Origin: a bacterium
GTDB lineage: Bacteria; Krumholzibacteriota; Krumholzibacteria; LZORAL124-64-63
DNA length: 12,447 nucleotides
NCBI GenBank assembly: GCA_021767885.1
Contig: JAASSM010000009.1
Span: forward strand, 1 to 12,447
Direction: 5' to 3'
Part shown: positions 6,986 through 12,447 of the stretch, one piece after another
How the letters are laid out: each line of letters starts with the position of its first letter
Position numbering within the stretch: position 1 is the first letter of the stretch
Program-made: the position numbers and the translations under genes
The notes under the pieces: model-generated
Databases searched by the model: none
The model's input: the letters and a program-made list of their open reading frames with translations, nothing else
Told to the model about the DNA's origin: nothing

Positions 6986-7300
6986 TCAGTCGCTCAGCAT
7001 CTCGCCGCTCTTCTTGCTCGTGCGAGCGCGGCTGCCGTCCTTGAGGATCTCCTTGCCGATGCGCGTCGGCTGCTTGGTGTTGGGACAGACCAGCATCACG
7101 TTGGAGGCGTGAATGGGGGCCTCCTTCTCCACGATGCCGCCCTGCGGGTTGGTCTGGGTCCGGCGCTGGTGGCGCTTGATCAGGTTGATCTTCTCGACGA
7201 TCACGCGGCCGGACTCCGGGAAGACCTTCAGGACCTTCCCCTCCTTGCCGCGGTCGTTGCCCGCCATGACGCGGACCACGTCGCCCTTCTTGATGCGCAT
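6986..7300 (-). CDS. rplX: 50S ribosomal protein L24
   Basis: L24 is an early assembly initiator of the large subunit, positioned by the exit tunnel. The 104-residue product begins with a KOW motif ([20 protein letters not shown], then [20 protein letters not shown]). The segment [20 protein letters not shown] is also characteristic. The tail is basic, then ends SGEMLSD. Its ATG shares one base with the TGA stop of rplN (TGATG) and has GGAGGTG five bases upstream, so it is almost certainly translated by coupling to L14. rplE follows after 37 bases. Confidence 0.97.
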   Translation of the reverse strand: MRIKKGDVVRVMAGNDRGKEGKVLKVFPESGRVIVEKINLIKRHQRRTQTNPQGGIVEKEAPIHASNVMLVCPNTKQPTRIGKEILKDGSRARTSKKSGEMLSD

Positions 7301-7671
7301 CACAGCACCTCCGGGGCCAGGGAGACGATCTTCATGAAGCGCTTCTCGCGCAGCTCGCGGGCCACGGGGCCGAAGATGCGCGTCCCGACCGGCTCCATGT
7401 TCTCGGCGTTGAGGATCACGGCCGCGTTCTCGCCGAAGCGGATGTAGCTGCCGTCCTTGCGCCCGATCTCCTTCTTGGTGCGCACGATGACGCACTTGAC
7501 GACCTGCCCCTTCTTGACGTTGCCGTTGGGGATGGCCGACTTGACCGAGGCGACGATCACGTCGCCGACCCGGGCGTACCGGCGGCCGGTGCCGCCCAGG
7601 ACGCGGATGCACTGGGCCACCTTGGCGCCCGAGTTGTCCGCGATGGTCACACGCGAGTATTCCTGGATCAT
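7300..7671 (-). CDS. rplN: 50S ribosomal protein L14
   Basis: L14 is a conserved large-subunit protein that forms a bridge to the 30S subunit and is the binding surface for the silencing factor RsfS. The 123-residue product (E. coli also 123) begins [17 protein letters not shown]. It includes [20 protein letters not shown], then [19 protein letters not shown] and [15 protein letters not shown], and ends [17 protein letters not shown] lies eight bases before the ATG. It lies 16 bases after rpsQ and overlaps rplX by one base. Confidence 0.98.
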   Translation of the reverse strand: MIQEYSRVTIADNSGAKVAQCIRVLGGTGRRYARVGDVIVASVKSAIPNGNVKKGQVVKCVIVRTKKEIGRKDGSYIRFGENAAVILNAENMEPVGTRIFGPVARELREKRFMKIVSLAPEVL

Positions 7672-7687
7672 TGCTCCTGCCTCCGGC

Positions 7688-7951
7688 CTACTTGGCCTTC
7701 TCGAGGATCTCCGCGACCCGCCACCGCTTGGTCTTCGACAGGGGGCGGGTGGCCATCAGGCGCACCACGTCACCCTCGCGACACTCGTTGGCCTCGTCGT
7801 GGGCCGTGAGCTTGGTCGACCGCGAGATGATTCGCTTGTAGAGCGGGTGCGGGAAACGCCGCTGGATCAACACGACCACCGTCTTGTCCATCTTCGCGGA
7901 CACCACGGTCCCGATCCGGCTCGCCCTCAGGTTGCGCTCAGTGGTTTCCAT
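7688..7951 (-). CDS. rpsQ: 30S ribosomal protein S17
   Basis: S17 is a primary 16S rRNA-binding protein of the body of the small subunit with an OB fold. The 87-residue product has the family pattern: [20 protein letters not shown], then [19 protein letters not shown], and the basic, conserved [25 protein letters not shown] stands seven bases before the ATG. The gene follows rpmC after 40 bases, a gap that holds a small inverted repeat, and precedes rplN by 16. Confidence 0.97.
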   Translation of the reverse strand: METTERNLRASRIGTVVSAKMDKTVVVLIQRRFPHPLYKRIISRSTKLTAHDEANECREGDVVRLMATRPLSKTKRWRVAEILEKAK

Positions 7952-7965
7952 CTTCCATCTCCTGT

Positions 7966-7980
7966 GCCCCGACCGGGGGC
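7966..7980 (-). other. small inverted repeat between rpmC and rpsQ
   Basis: A 5-base GC stem (GCCCC / GGGGC) with a five-base loop begins 11 bases after the rpmC stop codon. It is short and could be chance in GC-rich DNA. I list it because several neighbouring gaps hold a similar element in the same position. No T-tract follows. Confidence 0.3.
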
Positions 7981-7991
7981 GAGATCGGCGT

Positions 7992-8198
7992 CTAGTTGGC
8001 CGCCTTGGTCTTCTCCGTGATGACCGTCTTGATCGTCGCCAGCTCGCGACGCGCGGTCCGCACCGCGAGAGCGTTGTCGACCTGGCGCAGCTTCAGCCGC
8101 ATGCGCAGGTCCATCAACTCCTCGGCCTTCTCCCGCTCGAGACCCTGGAGGTCCTCCACGGACATGTCTCGCAGATCGTGCGCTTTCTTCTTGGCCAT
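7992..8198 (-). CDS. rpmC: 50S ribosomal protein L29
   Basis: L29 is a small two-helix protein beside the polypeptide exit tunnel, near the docking site for trigger factor and SRP. The 68-residue product begins [20 protein letters not shown] and has the signature run [19 protein letters not shown] followed by [14 protein letters not shown]. The ATG stands three bases after the rplP stop, with a GGGAG ribosome site that overlaps that stop, indicating coupling to L16. Length and order are as expected. Confidence 0.97.
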   Translation of the reverse strand: MAKKKAHDLRDMSVEDLQGLEREKAEELMDLRMRLKLRQVDNALAVRTARRELATIKTVITEKTKAAN

Positions 8199-8201
8199 GA
8201 C

Positions 8202-8615
8202 CTAGTCTCCCTGCCGGCTGACGACACGGGTCTTGAAGGGGAGCTTGGCGGCACCGAGGCGCAGCGCCTCCTTGGCCAGGCCCTCGTCGACCCCGTTGAT
8301 CTCGTAGATGATGCGTCCGGGCTTGACCACCGCCACCCAGTACTCGGGCGCGCCCTTGCCCTTGCCCATGCGGGTCTCGGCGGGCTTCAGGGTGATGGGC
8401 TTGTCCGGGAACACGCGGATCCAGACCTTGCCCATGCGCTTGATCTTGCGCGTGATCGCCACTCGCGCGGCCTCGATCTGGCGGCTCTTGATCCAGCCGG
8501 GCTCCACGGCCTGCAGGCCGAAATCGCCGAACGAGACCTTCGAACCGCGGTGCGCGAGCCCGCGACGGCGGCCCTTCATCATCTTCCGGAACTTGGTGCG
8601 CTTCGGCATCAACAT
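8202..8615 (-). CDS. rplP: 50S ribosomal protein L16
   Basis: L16 lies by the A-site tRNA elbow and helps organise the peptidyl-transferase region. The 137-residue product begins [19 protein letters not shown]. It includes [20 protein letters not shown], then [39 protein letters not shown] and a C-terminal helix. R82 in TRMGKGKG matches the arginine that is hydroxylated in some bacteria. The ATG at 8615 is preferred over the one two codons later, because AGAGGA lies eight bases upstream and L16 proteins start ML-x-PKRTK. A 91-base gap with a strong hairpin separates it from rpsC. Confidence 0.97.
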   Translation of the reverse strand: MLMPKRTKFRKMMKGRRRGLAHRGSKVSFGDFGLQAVEPGWIKSRQIEAARVAITRKIKRMGKVWIRVFPDKPITLKPAETRMGKGKGAPEYWVAVVKPGRIIYEINGVDEGLAKEALRLGAAKLPFKTRVVSRQGD

Positions 8616-8662
8616 GGTTCGGTTCCTCTGCTGTCACGGGCGCTGGCTGGCGCCACGTTCTT

Positions 8663-8698
8663 CCGGCCGCCCGGATCGCCAGGCGATCCCGCGGCCGG
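8663..8698 (-). other. strong two-part hairpin between rpsC and rplP
   Basis: Two nested perfect 8-base inverted repeats pair here: CCGGCCGC (8663-8670) with GCGGCCGG (8691-8698), and inside them GGATCGCC (8673-8680) with GGCGATCC (8682-8689). Only a two-by-one internal loop and a one-base centre separate them. The structure starts eight bases after the rpsC stop codon. The transcript then continues AAGAACG with no U-tract, so it does not look like an intrinsic terminator. A stability element, processing site or partial attenuator are possible. Confidence 0.65.
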
Positions 8699-8706
8699 GA
8701 TCTCGC

Positions 8707-9381
8707 TCACGCGCGATCCCGCGCCACCTGGTTGCGGAGGTCTTCCTTGAACTCGGCCGGGAAGATCTCGCCCTTGCAGATCCACACCTTCACGCCGATG
8801 GAGCCGTACTGCGAACGCCCGGTGGACGTGCCGTAGTCGATGTCCGCCCGCAGGGTGTGCAGGGGCACGCTGCCCTCGGCGTAGCTCTCGACGCGGGCCA
8901 TCTCGGCGCCGCCGAGGCGGCCGGCGCAGCGCACGCGCACGCCCTTGGCGCCCATGCGCATGGCGGTGGAGATGGCCTTCTTCATGGCCCGGCGGAACGA
9001 GACGCGGCTGGCCAGCTGCACGGCGATGTGCTCGGCCACCAGCTGCGCGCTCAGCTCCGGCTTCTTCACCTCGTCCACGTCGAGCTTGATCTTCTTGCCG
9101 GTGAGCTTCTCGAGCTCCTGCCGCAGCGACTCCGCCTGGGCGCCGCGACGGCCGATGACCACGCCCGGCCGGCTGGTGGCGACGATCACGTGCACCCGCT
9201 CGCTGAACCGCTTGATGCGGATGGAGTCGATGCCCGCGTTGCCCACGCGCGCCTGCACGTACTTGCGGATCTTCTGATCCTCGATCAGCCAGTCGGCGAA
9301 GTGCCGCTCGCTGAACCAGGTGGAGTTCCAGTCCTTGACGATCCCCAGCCGGAATCCGATCGGGTGTGTTTTCTGACCCAT
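8707..9381 (-). CDS. rpsC: 30S ribosomal protein S3
   Basis: S3 sits in the 30S head and, with S4 and S5, forms the mRNA entry gate and its helicase activity. The 224-residue product begins [20 protein letters not shown]. It has a type II KH domain with the GXXG loop GRRG (77-80) in [13 protein letters not shown]. The C-terminal domain holds [20 protein letters not shown], where R130, R131 and K134 correspond to the E. coli helicase residues, and [24 protein letters not shown] lies five bases before the ATG. The gene is flanked on both sides by 91-base gaps, each with a GC-rich hairpin, unlike most of its neighbours. Confidence 0.98.
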   Translation of the reverse strand: MGQKTHPIGFRLGIVKDWNSTWFSERHFADWLIEDQKIRKYVQARVGNAGIDSIRIKRFSERVHVIVATSRPGVVIGRRGAQAESLRQELEKLTGKKIKLDVDEVKKPELSAQLVAEHIAVQLASRVSFRRAMKKAISTAMRMGAKGVRVRCAGRLGGAEMARVESYAEGSVPLHTLRADIDYGTSTGRSQYGSIGVKVWICKGEIFPAEFKEDLRNQVARDRA

Positions 9382-9443
9382 GGTCTTCCTTCCCGGTCTT
9401 TCTCTATCGCCGCCGGTTGGTTCCGAACCGCGGGGCGAGTCCT

Positions 9444-9467
9444 CGCTCCGGGGCCAGCCCCGGAGCG
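9444..9467 (-). other. strong hairpin between rplV and rpsC
   Basis: A perfect 11-base inverted repeat (CGCTCCGGGGC / GCCCCGGAGCG) with a two-base centre lies five bases after the rplV stop codon. The sequence after it in the transcript is AGGACUCGCC, not U-rich, so it is unlikely to be a simple terminator. It is the most regular inverted repeat I found in the window. Confidence 0.65.
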
Positions 9468-9472
9468 CAAGC

Positions 9473-9820
9473 TCACGCGACCGTCGCGACGGTCACCTTG
9501 ATGTGGCTCGTCCGCTTCATGACCCGGTAGGCCCGGCCCTGCGCGCGCGGACGGATGCGCTTGAGCGTGGGACCCTCGTCGATGAGGATCTCCGTGATCA
9601 CCAGGTTCTGGTCCTGCAGGTCGACGGCGTCGTCGTTCATCACCTGGGCGTTGGCCCGCGCCGAGAGGATCGCCTTGCGCAGCAGCGGCGACGCCTTTCG
9701 CGGCGTGAGCGCCAGGATGCTCAGGGCTTCCTGGACGGTCCGCCCGCGCACGAGGTCGGCAACCGCTCGGGCCTTGCGGGGCGTGATCCGGACGTAACGG
9801 GAGACGGCCTTGGCCTCCAT
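9473..9820 (-). CDS. rplV: 50S ribosomal protein L22
   Basis: L22 lines the polypeptide exit tunnel with a long beta hairpin that forms the constriction with L4. The 115-residue product begins [20 protein letters not shown] and contains [15 protein letters not shown]. The tunnel hairpin [19 protein letters not shown] is followed by [11 protein letters not shown]. The hairpin looks intact, with no insertion or deletion of the kind associated with macrolide resistance. GGAGG lies seven bases before the ATG. It follows rpsS after 21 bases and is followed by a 91-base gap before rpsC. Confidence 0.98.
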   Translation of the reverse strand: MEAKAVSRYVRITPRKARAVADLVRGRTVQEALSILALTPRKASPLLRKAILSARANAQVMNDDAVDLQDQNLVITEILIDEGPTLKRIRPRAQGRAYRVMKRTSHIKVTVATVA

Positions 9821-9841
9821 GGCAACTCCTCCAGCGGCTGC

Positions 9842-10114
9842 TTACTTCTTCTTGTTCTTGCTGGTGTGGCCGCGGTAGGTCCGCGAGGGCGCGAACTCAC
9901 CGAGCTTGTGGCCCACCATGTTCTCCTGGACGTACACCGGCACGAACTGCTTGCCGTTGTGCACGGCGATCGTGTGGCCGAGGAACTCGGGCACGATGGT
10001 CGAACGTCGCGACCAGGTCTTGATGACCCGCTTCTCGTTCTTCGAGTTCAGCCCCTCGATCTTGGTGATGAGGTGCTCGTCGACGAAGGGGCCCTTCTTG
10101 ATCGAACGCGTCAT
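9842..10114 (-). CDS. rpsS: 30S ribosomal protein S19
   Basis: S19 is in the 30S head, bound to S13, and contacts the large subunit. The 90-residue product starts [20 protein letters not shown] and contains [33 protein letters not shown] and the signature [20 protein letters not shown] with a lysine-rich end. The ribosome site GGAGG is about 11 bases from the ATG, slightly long. The gene lies 53 bases after rplB, a gap with a small inverted repeat, and 21 bases before rplV. Confidence 0.98.
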   Translation of the reverse strand: MTRSIKKGPFVDEHLITKIEGLNSKNEKRVIKTWSRRSTIVPEFLGHTIAVHNGKQFVPVYVQENMVGHKLGEFAPSRTYRGHTSKNKKK

Positions 10115-10139
10115 GCGTCTGCCATCCTCCAGTCAGGCG

Positions 10140-10154
10140 GCCCGCCGGGCGGGC
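10140..10154 (-). other. GC palindrome between rplB and rpsS
   Basis: A 7-base inverted repeat (GCCCGCC / GGCGGGC) around a single G lies 13 bases after the rplB stop codon. As RNA it would form a five- or six-pair stem with a short loop. No U-tract follows. It is modest alone but matches the pattern seen in other wide gaps. Confidence 0.4.
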
Positions 10155-10167
10155 ACGCGAACGGTCG

Positions 10168-10998
10168 CTACTTCTTCTTGCGCCGGCGCACGATGAAGGC
10201 GTCGGACGGCTGCTTCTTGCGCGTCTTGTACCCCTTGGTCGGCATGCCCCAGGGCGTGCTGGGATGCCGGCCGCCGCTGGTGCGGCCCTCGCCGCCGCCA
10301 TGCGGGTGGTCGATGGGGTTCATGGCCACGCCACGCACCTTGGGCCGGCGGCCCAGCCAGCGCGTACGCCCGGCCTTGCCGCTGACCACGTTCTCGTGCT
10401 CGCTGTTGCCCACCTCGCCGATGGTGGCGTAGCAGTTGCGGTGCACCATGCGCACCTCGCCGCTGGGCAGACGCAGGGTGACGCGGTCACCCTCCTTGGC
10501 CAGCACCTGGGCGTAGGCCCCGGCGGAGCGGACGATCTGCCCGCCACGGCCCACGTTCAGCTCCACGTTGTGCACCAGCGTGCCGAGGGGCACGCGCTCG
10601 AGCGGCAGGCAGTTGCCGATCTCGAACGGCGCCTCCGGCCCGCACATCACCTCCGCGCCCACCTCCAGGCCCTTGGGCCAGATGATGTAGCGCTTCTCGC
10701 CGTCGGCGTAGTGCAGCAGGGCGATGCGGGCGCTGCGGTTGGGGTCGTACTCGATGCTGGCGACCTTCGCCGGCACGCCGGTCTTGCTGTGCCGCTTGAA
10801 GTCGATCTTGCGGTACCGGCGCTTGTGCCCGCCGCCACGACGGCGCGTGGTGATGCGGCCGCTGTTGTTGCGTCCGCCGGACTTGGTCAGCGGCTCGAGC
10901 AGCGACTTCTCCGGCTCGCTGCGGGTGATCTCGGCGAAATCGGCGACCGTGCGGAACCGCTGGGTCGGCGTCACCGGCTTGAGCTTCCTGATGGCCAT
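10168..10998 (-). CDS. rplB: 50S ribosomal protein L2
   Basis: L2 is a primary 23S rRNA-binding protein needed for subunit association and peptidyl-transferase assembly. The 276-residue product has the usual length. It begins [20 protein letters not shown] and contains [20 protein letters not shown], an OB-like domain with [20 protein letters not shown], and an SH3-like domain. The C-terminal signature [20 protein letters not shown] includes H231, equivalent to the important E. coli H229. It ends VRRRKKK. Its ATG has AGGA four bases and GGAG about ten bases upstream. It lies after a roughly 100-base gap from rplW, the widest in the window. Confidence 0.98.
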   Translation of the reverse strand: MAIRKLKPVTPTQRFRTVADFAEITRSEPEKSLLEPLTKSGGRNNSGRITTRRRGGGHKRRYRKIDFKRHSKTGVPAKVASIEYDPNRSARIALLHYADGEKRYIIWPKGLEVGAEVMCGPEAPFEIGNCLPLERVPLGTLVHNVELNVGRGGQIVRSAGAYAQVLAKEGDRVTLRLPSGEVRMVHRNCYATIGEVGNSEHENVVSGKAGRTRWLGRRPKVRGVAMNPIDHPHGGGEGRTSGGRHPSTPWGMPTKGYKTRKKQPSDAFIVRRRKKK

Positions 10999-11051
10999 GG
11001 CGTCCTGTCTCCTGCAGCTCGGCGTGGTGTCGGCACCGCGCCAGCGTGATC

Positions 11052-11077
11052 CTGGCGGCCGGCTCGCGGCCGGCCAG
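11052..11077 (-). other. hairpin between rplW and rplB
   Basis: Arms 11052-11061 and 11067-11077 pair as about ten base pairs with one bulged base and a five-base loop, starting 21 bases after the rplW stop codon. It lies in the widest gap of the window (11000-11098 roughly). I see no promoter elements in that gap and no U-tract after the hairpin. Confidence 0.5.
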
Positions 11078-11098
11078 ACGACGTCGGGTCGGGGGCTC

Positions 11099-11389
11099 CT
11101 AGACCTGATCGAACAGGTCGATGGAGTCGCCCTCGGCCAGCGTCACGATGGCCTTCTTCCAGTCCGCGCGCTTGCCGGTGAAGCGCCCCAGGCGCTTGAC
11201 CTTGCCGCGGACGTTCATGGTGCGAACGTCGGTCACCTTGACGCCGAAGAAGTGCTCGATCGCCTGACGGATCTCGTGCTTGTTGGCGTCGGGGTGGACC
11301 TCGAAGATGAACTTGTTGTCGCGCTCGCGGAGATCCGCGAAGCGCTCGGTCACCAGCGGCTTGCGCACCACCTGGCTCAGGTCCTTCAT
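11099..11389 (-). CDS. rplW: 50S ribosomal protein L23
   Basis: L23 lies at the tunnel exit and is the main docking site for trigger factor and SRP. The 96-residue product begins [20 protein letters not shown] and contains [20 protein letters not shown] followed by [19 protein letters not shown]. The conserved KPLVTE and FEVHPDANK segments are clear. Its ATG overlaps the TGA of rplD (ATGA, four bases), and an AGGAGGT site stands about six bases upstream inside rplD, so L4 and L23 are coupled. The frame is open further upstream, but that part is a shadow of rplD. Confidence 0.97.
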   Translation of the reverse strand: MKDLSQVVRKPLVTERFADLRERDNKFIFEVHPDANKHEIRQAIEHFFGVKVTDVRTMNVRGKVKRLGRFTGKRADWKKAIVTLAEGDSIDLFDQV

Positions 11390-12012
11390 GCGAACACCTC
11401 CTCGGTGCCCTTGAGCGCGTCCTGGGTGAACACCAGGTTGTCGGCCCACAGGATGGTGTAGGCGTTGAGCTCGTTGCTGCGCAGCACGCGCACGCCGCGG
11501 AGGTTGCGCAGGCTCTTGAAGAGGACGTCGCCCTCGGGCGGCAGCACCACCAGGGTGTGCCGGCCGGCGAGGTCCATCTTGCCCAGCAGCTCGGCCAGGG
11601 TGCGGGTCTTCGGGGCGTCCAGGCTCGGGGCCTCGAAGACGCTCACGCGCTCGCTGGCCGCGCGGTCGCTCAGCGCCGACTTCAGCGCCAGGCGCTTGAC
11701 CTTGCGGGGCAGCGTGTAGCCGTAGTCCCGGGGGTGCGGCCCGTGGGCGCGGCCGCCACCGACGCGGCTGGGGCTGGTGATCGAGCCCATGCGCGCCCGA
11801 CCGGTGCCCTTCTGCCGGAACATCTTCTGCTTGCTCCCGATGACCTCGGCCCGGGTCTTGGTGTCGTGCGTGCCACGGCGCTGGTTGGCCAGGTAGTTGC
11901 GCACGGCCTCGTACAGGGCCTGCCGGTGCACGGGTTGCTCGAACAGCGCGGCGGGAAGGTCCACCGTCCCCTTCTGCTCACCGGTGCTGCTGTAGAGCTT
12001 CGCGGTCGCCAT
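11386..12012 (-). CDS. rplD: 50S ribosomal protein L4
   Basis: L4 has a globular surface domain and a long loop that reaches the exit tunnel opposite L22. In E. coli it also represses the S10 operon by attenuation. The 208-residue product begins MATAKLYSSTGEQKGTVDLP. The loop region contains RRGTHDTKTRAEV, KMFRQKGTGRARMGSITSPS and GGGRAHGPHPRDY. The C-terminal part includes TLVVLPPEGDVLFKSLRNLR and the end [16 protein letters not shown] lies seven bases before the ATG. The S10 leader where L4 would act lies upstream of this window, so regulation cannot be judged here. Confidence 0.97.
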   Translation of the reverse strand: MATAKLYSSTGEQKGTVDLPAALFEQPVHRQALYEAVRNYLANQRRGTHDTKTRAEVIGSKQKMFRQKGTGRARMGSITSPSRVGGGRAHGPHPRDYGYTLPRKVKRLALKSALSDRAASERVSVFEAPSLDAPKTRTLAELLGKMDLAGRHTLVVLPPEGDVLFKSLRNLRGVRVLRSNELNAYTILWADNLVFTQDALKGTEEVFA

Positions 12013-12040
12013 GGTCTCTACCTCGTCTTTCCGGTCGGGC

Positions 12041-12057
12041 GAGCCGTTCAGCGGCTC
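12041..12057 (-). other. small hairpin spanning the rplC stop codon
   Basis: A 6-base inverted repeat (GAGCCG / CGGCTC) with a five-base loop covers the TGA stop of rplC (12048-12050), in the 35-base gap before rplD. It is short and may be chance. It fits the tendency of wide gaps here to hold a stem at or just past the stop. Confidence 0.3.
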
Positions 12058-12447
12058 GGCCGGATGAACACGATGCCGTTCTTGTGGCCGGGGACGGAGC
12101 CGCGCACCAGCAGCAGGTTCCGCTCCGGATCGATGGCCACGATCTTCAGATGCTTCTTGGTCTCGCGCTTGTTGCCGTACTGGCCGGCCATGGGGTGGCC
12201 CTTGAGCACGCGGCCCGGCCACTCGCACATGCCGATGCCGCCGGACTGGCGCACGTTCTTCGAGCCGTGGCCGTCGGGGCCCCGGTGATGGCCGTGGCGC
12301 TTGATCCGGCCGGCGAAGCCGCGGCCCTTGGTGGTGCCGGCGACGTCCACCTTCTCGATGCCCTCGAGCTGGTCCACGGTCAGGGTCTGCCCCAGCTCGA
12401 ACTCCGGCTCCGCGGTGAAGCGGTACTCGCACACCGTCCGCAGGGGA
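12048..12447 (-). CDS. rplC: 50S ribosomal protein L3, C-terminal fragment (window edge)
   Basis: L3 is one of the two proteins that start large-subunit assembly and extends toward the peptidyl-transferase centre. The last 132 codons are present; the N-terminal part, roughly 75 residues, lies beyond the high-coordinate edge. Visible signatures are VDVAGTTKGRGFAGRIKRHG, then PGRVLKGHPMAGQYGNK and DPERNLLLVRGSVPGHKNG. The central loop is atypical: the usual HRxPGSIG reads VRQSGGIG, and the position matching E. coli Q150, which PrmB methylates, is methionine. rplD follows after 35 bases. Confidence 0.96.
   Translation of the reverse strand, partial: PLRTVCEYRFTAEPEFELGQTLTVDQLEGIEKVDVAGTTKGRGFAGRIKRHGHHRGPDGHGSKNVRQSGGIGMCEWPGRVLKGHPMAGQYGNKRETKKHLKIVAIDPERNLLLVRGSVPGHKNGIVFIRPSR

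Noticed and set aside
8663..9467. Intrinsic terminators at the hairpins flanking rpsC
   Set aside because: No U-rich tract follows either stem in the transcribed direction, and essential genes of the same cluster continue downstream.
11000..11098. Missing small gene in the widest gap, between rplW and rplB
   Set aside because: I found no short frame with a plausible ribosome site and coding character. The gap is explained by a hairpin and the rplB ribosome site.
1..12447. A hidden defence, mobile or otherwise new multi-gene system
   Set aside because: Every stretch over about 100 bases is occupied by a recognised housekeeping gene in standard order. No foreign composition, integrase, transposase or repeat array is visible.

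Overview
The window is one uninterrupted run of translation-apparatus genes, all read from the minus strand. It is the S10 cluster, the spc cluster and the start of the alpha cluster joined without a break. In transcription order (high to low coordinates) the genes are: 3' part of rplC, rplD, rplW, rplB, rpsS, rplV, rpsC, rplP, rpmC, rpsQ, rplN, rplX, rplE, rpsN, rpsH, rplF, rplR, rpsE, rpmD, rplO, secY, adk, map, infA, rpmJ and the 5' part of rpsM. There are 26 genes, two of them cut by the window edges. I see no plus-strand gene, RNA gene, mobile element, CRISPR array or convincing promoter. The longest gene-free stretch is about 97 bases, between rplW and rplB.

The organism is a bacterium with a high-GC genome and mostly G/C-ending codons. 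Clear AGGAGG-type Shine-Dalgarno sites precede most genes. S14 is the short four-cysteine zinc form, L36 keeps its zinc ligands and adenylate kinase has a four-cysteine lid. The order secY-adk-map-infA-rpmJ-rpsM is common outside Proteobacteria. I cannot place the phylum from this window alone; a high-GC, poorly cultured lineage would fit, but that is a guess.

Region by region: 12447-7992 is the S10 block (L3 to L29), followed by S17. From 7671 to 3330 lies the spc ribosomal block (L14 to L15). From 3286 to 338 come the protein translocase core (SecY), adenylate kinase, methionine aminopeptidase and IF-1. L36 and the S13 start open the alpha block. Many junctions look translationally coupled: rplD/rplW share ATGA, rplN/rplX share TGATG, rpsE/rpmD overlap by 8 bases and adk/map by 17. 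Several other gaps are 1-3 bases. By contrast, most of the wider gaps carry a GC-rich inverted repeat shortly after the upstream stop codon, with no U-tract.

Nothing here looks like a new multi-gene system. The least ordinary feature is ribosomal protein S5. It carries a Gly/Arg/Pro repeat extension of about 60 residues at its N-terminus and an acidic, Ala-rich tail. Two exact 13-residue repeats in the extension differ in DNA only at third codon positions. Other points are the set of stop-proximal hairpins, several non-ATG starts and a divergent loop in L3.
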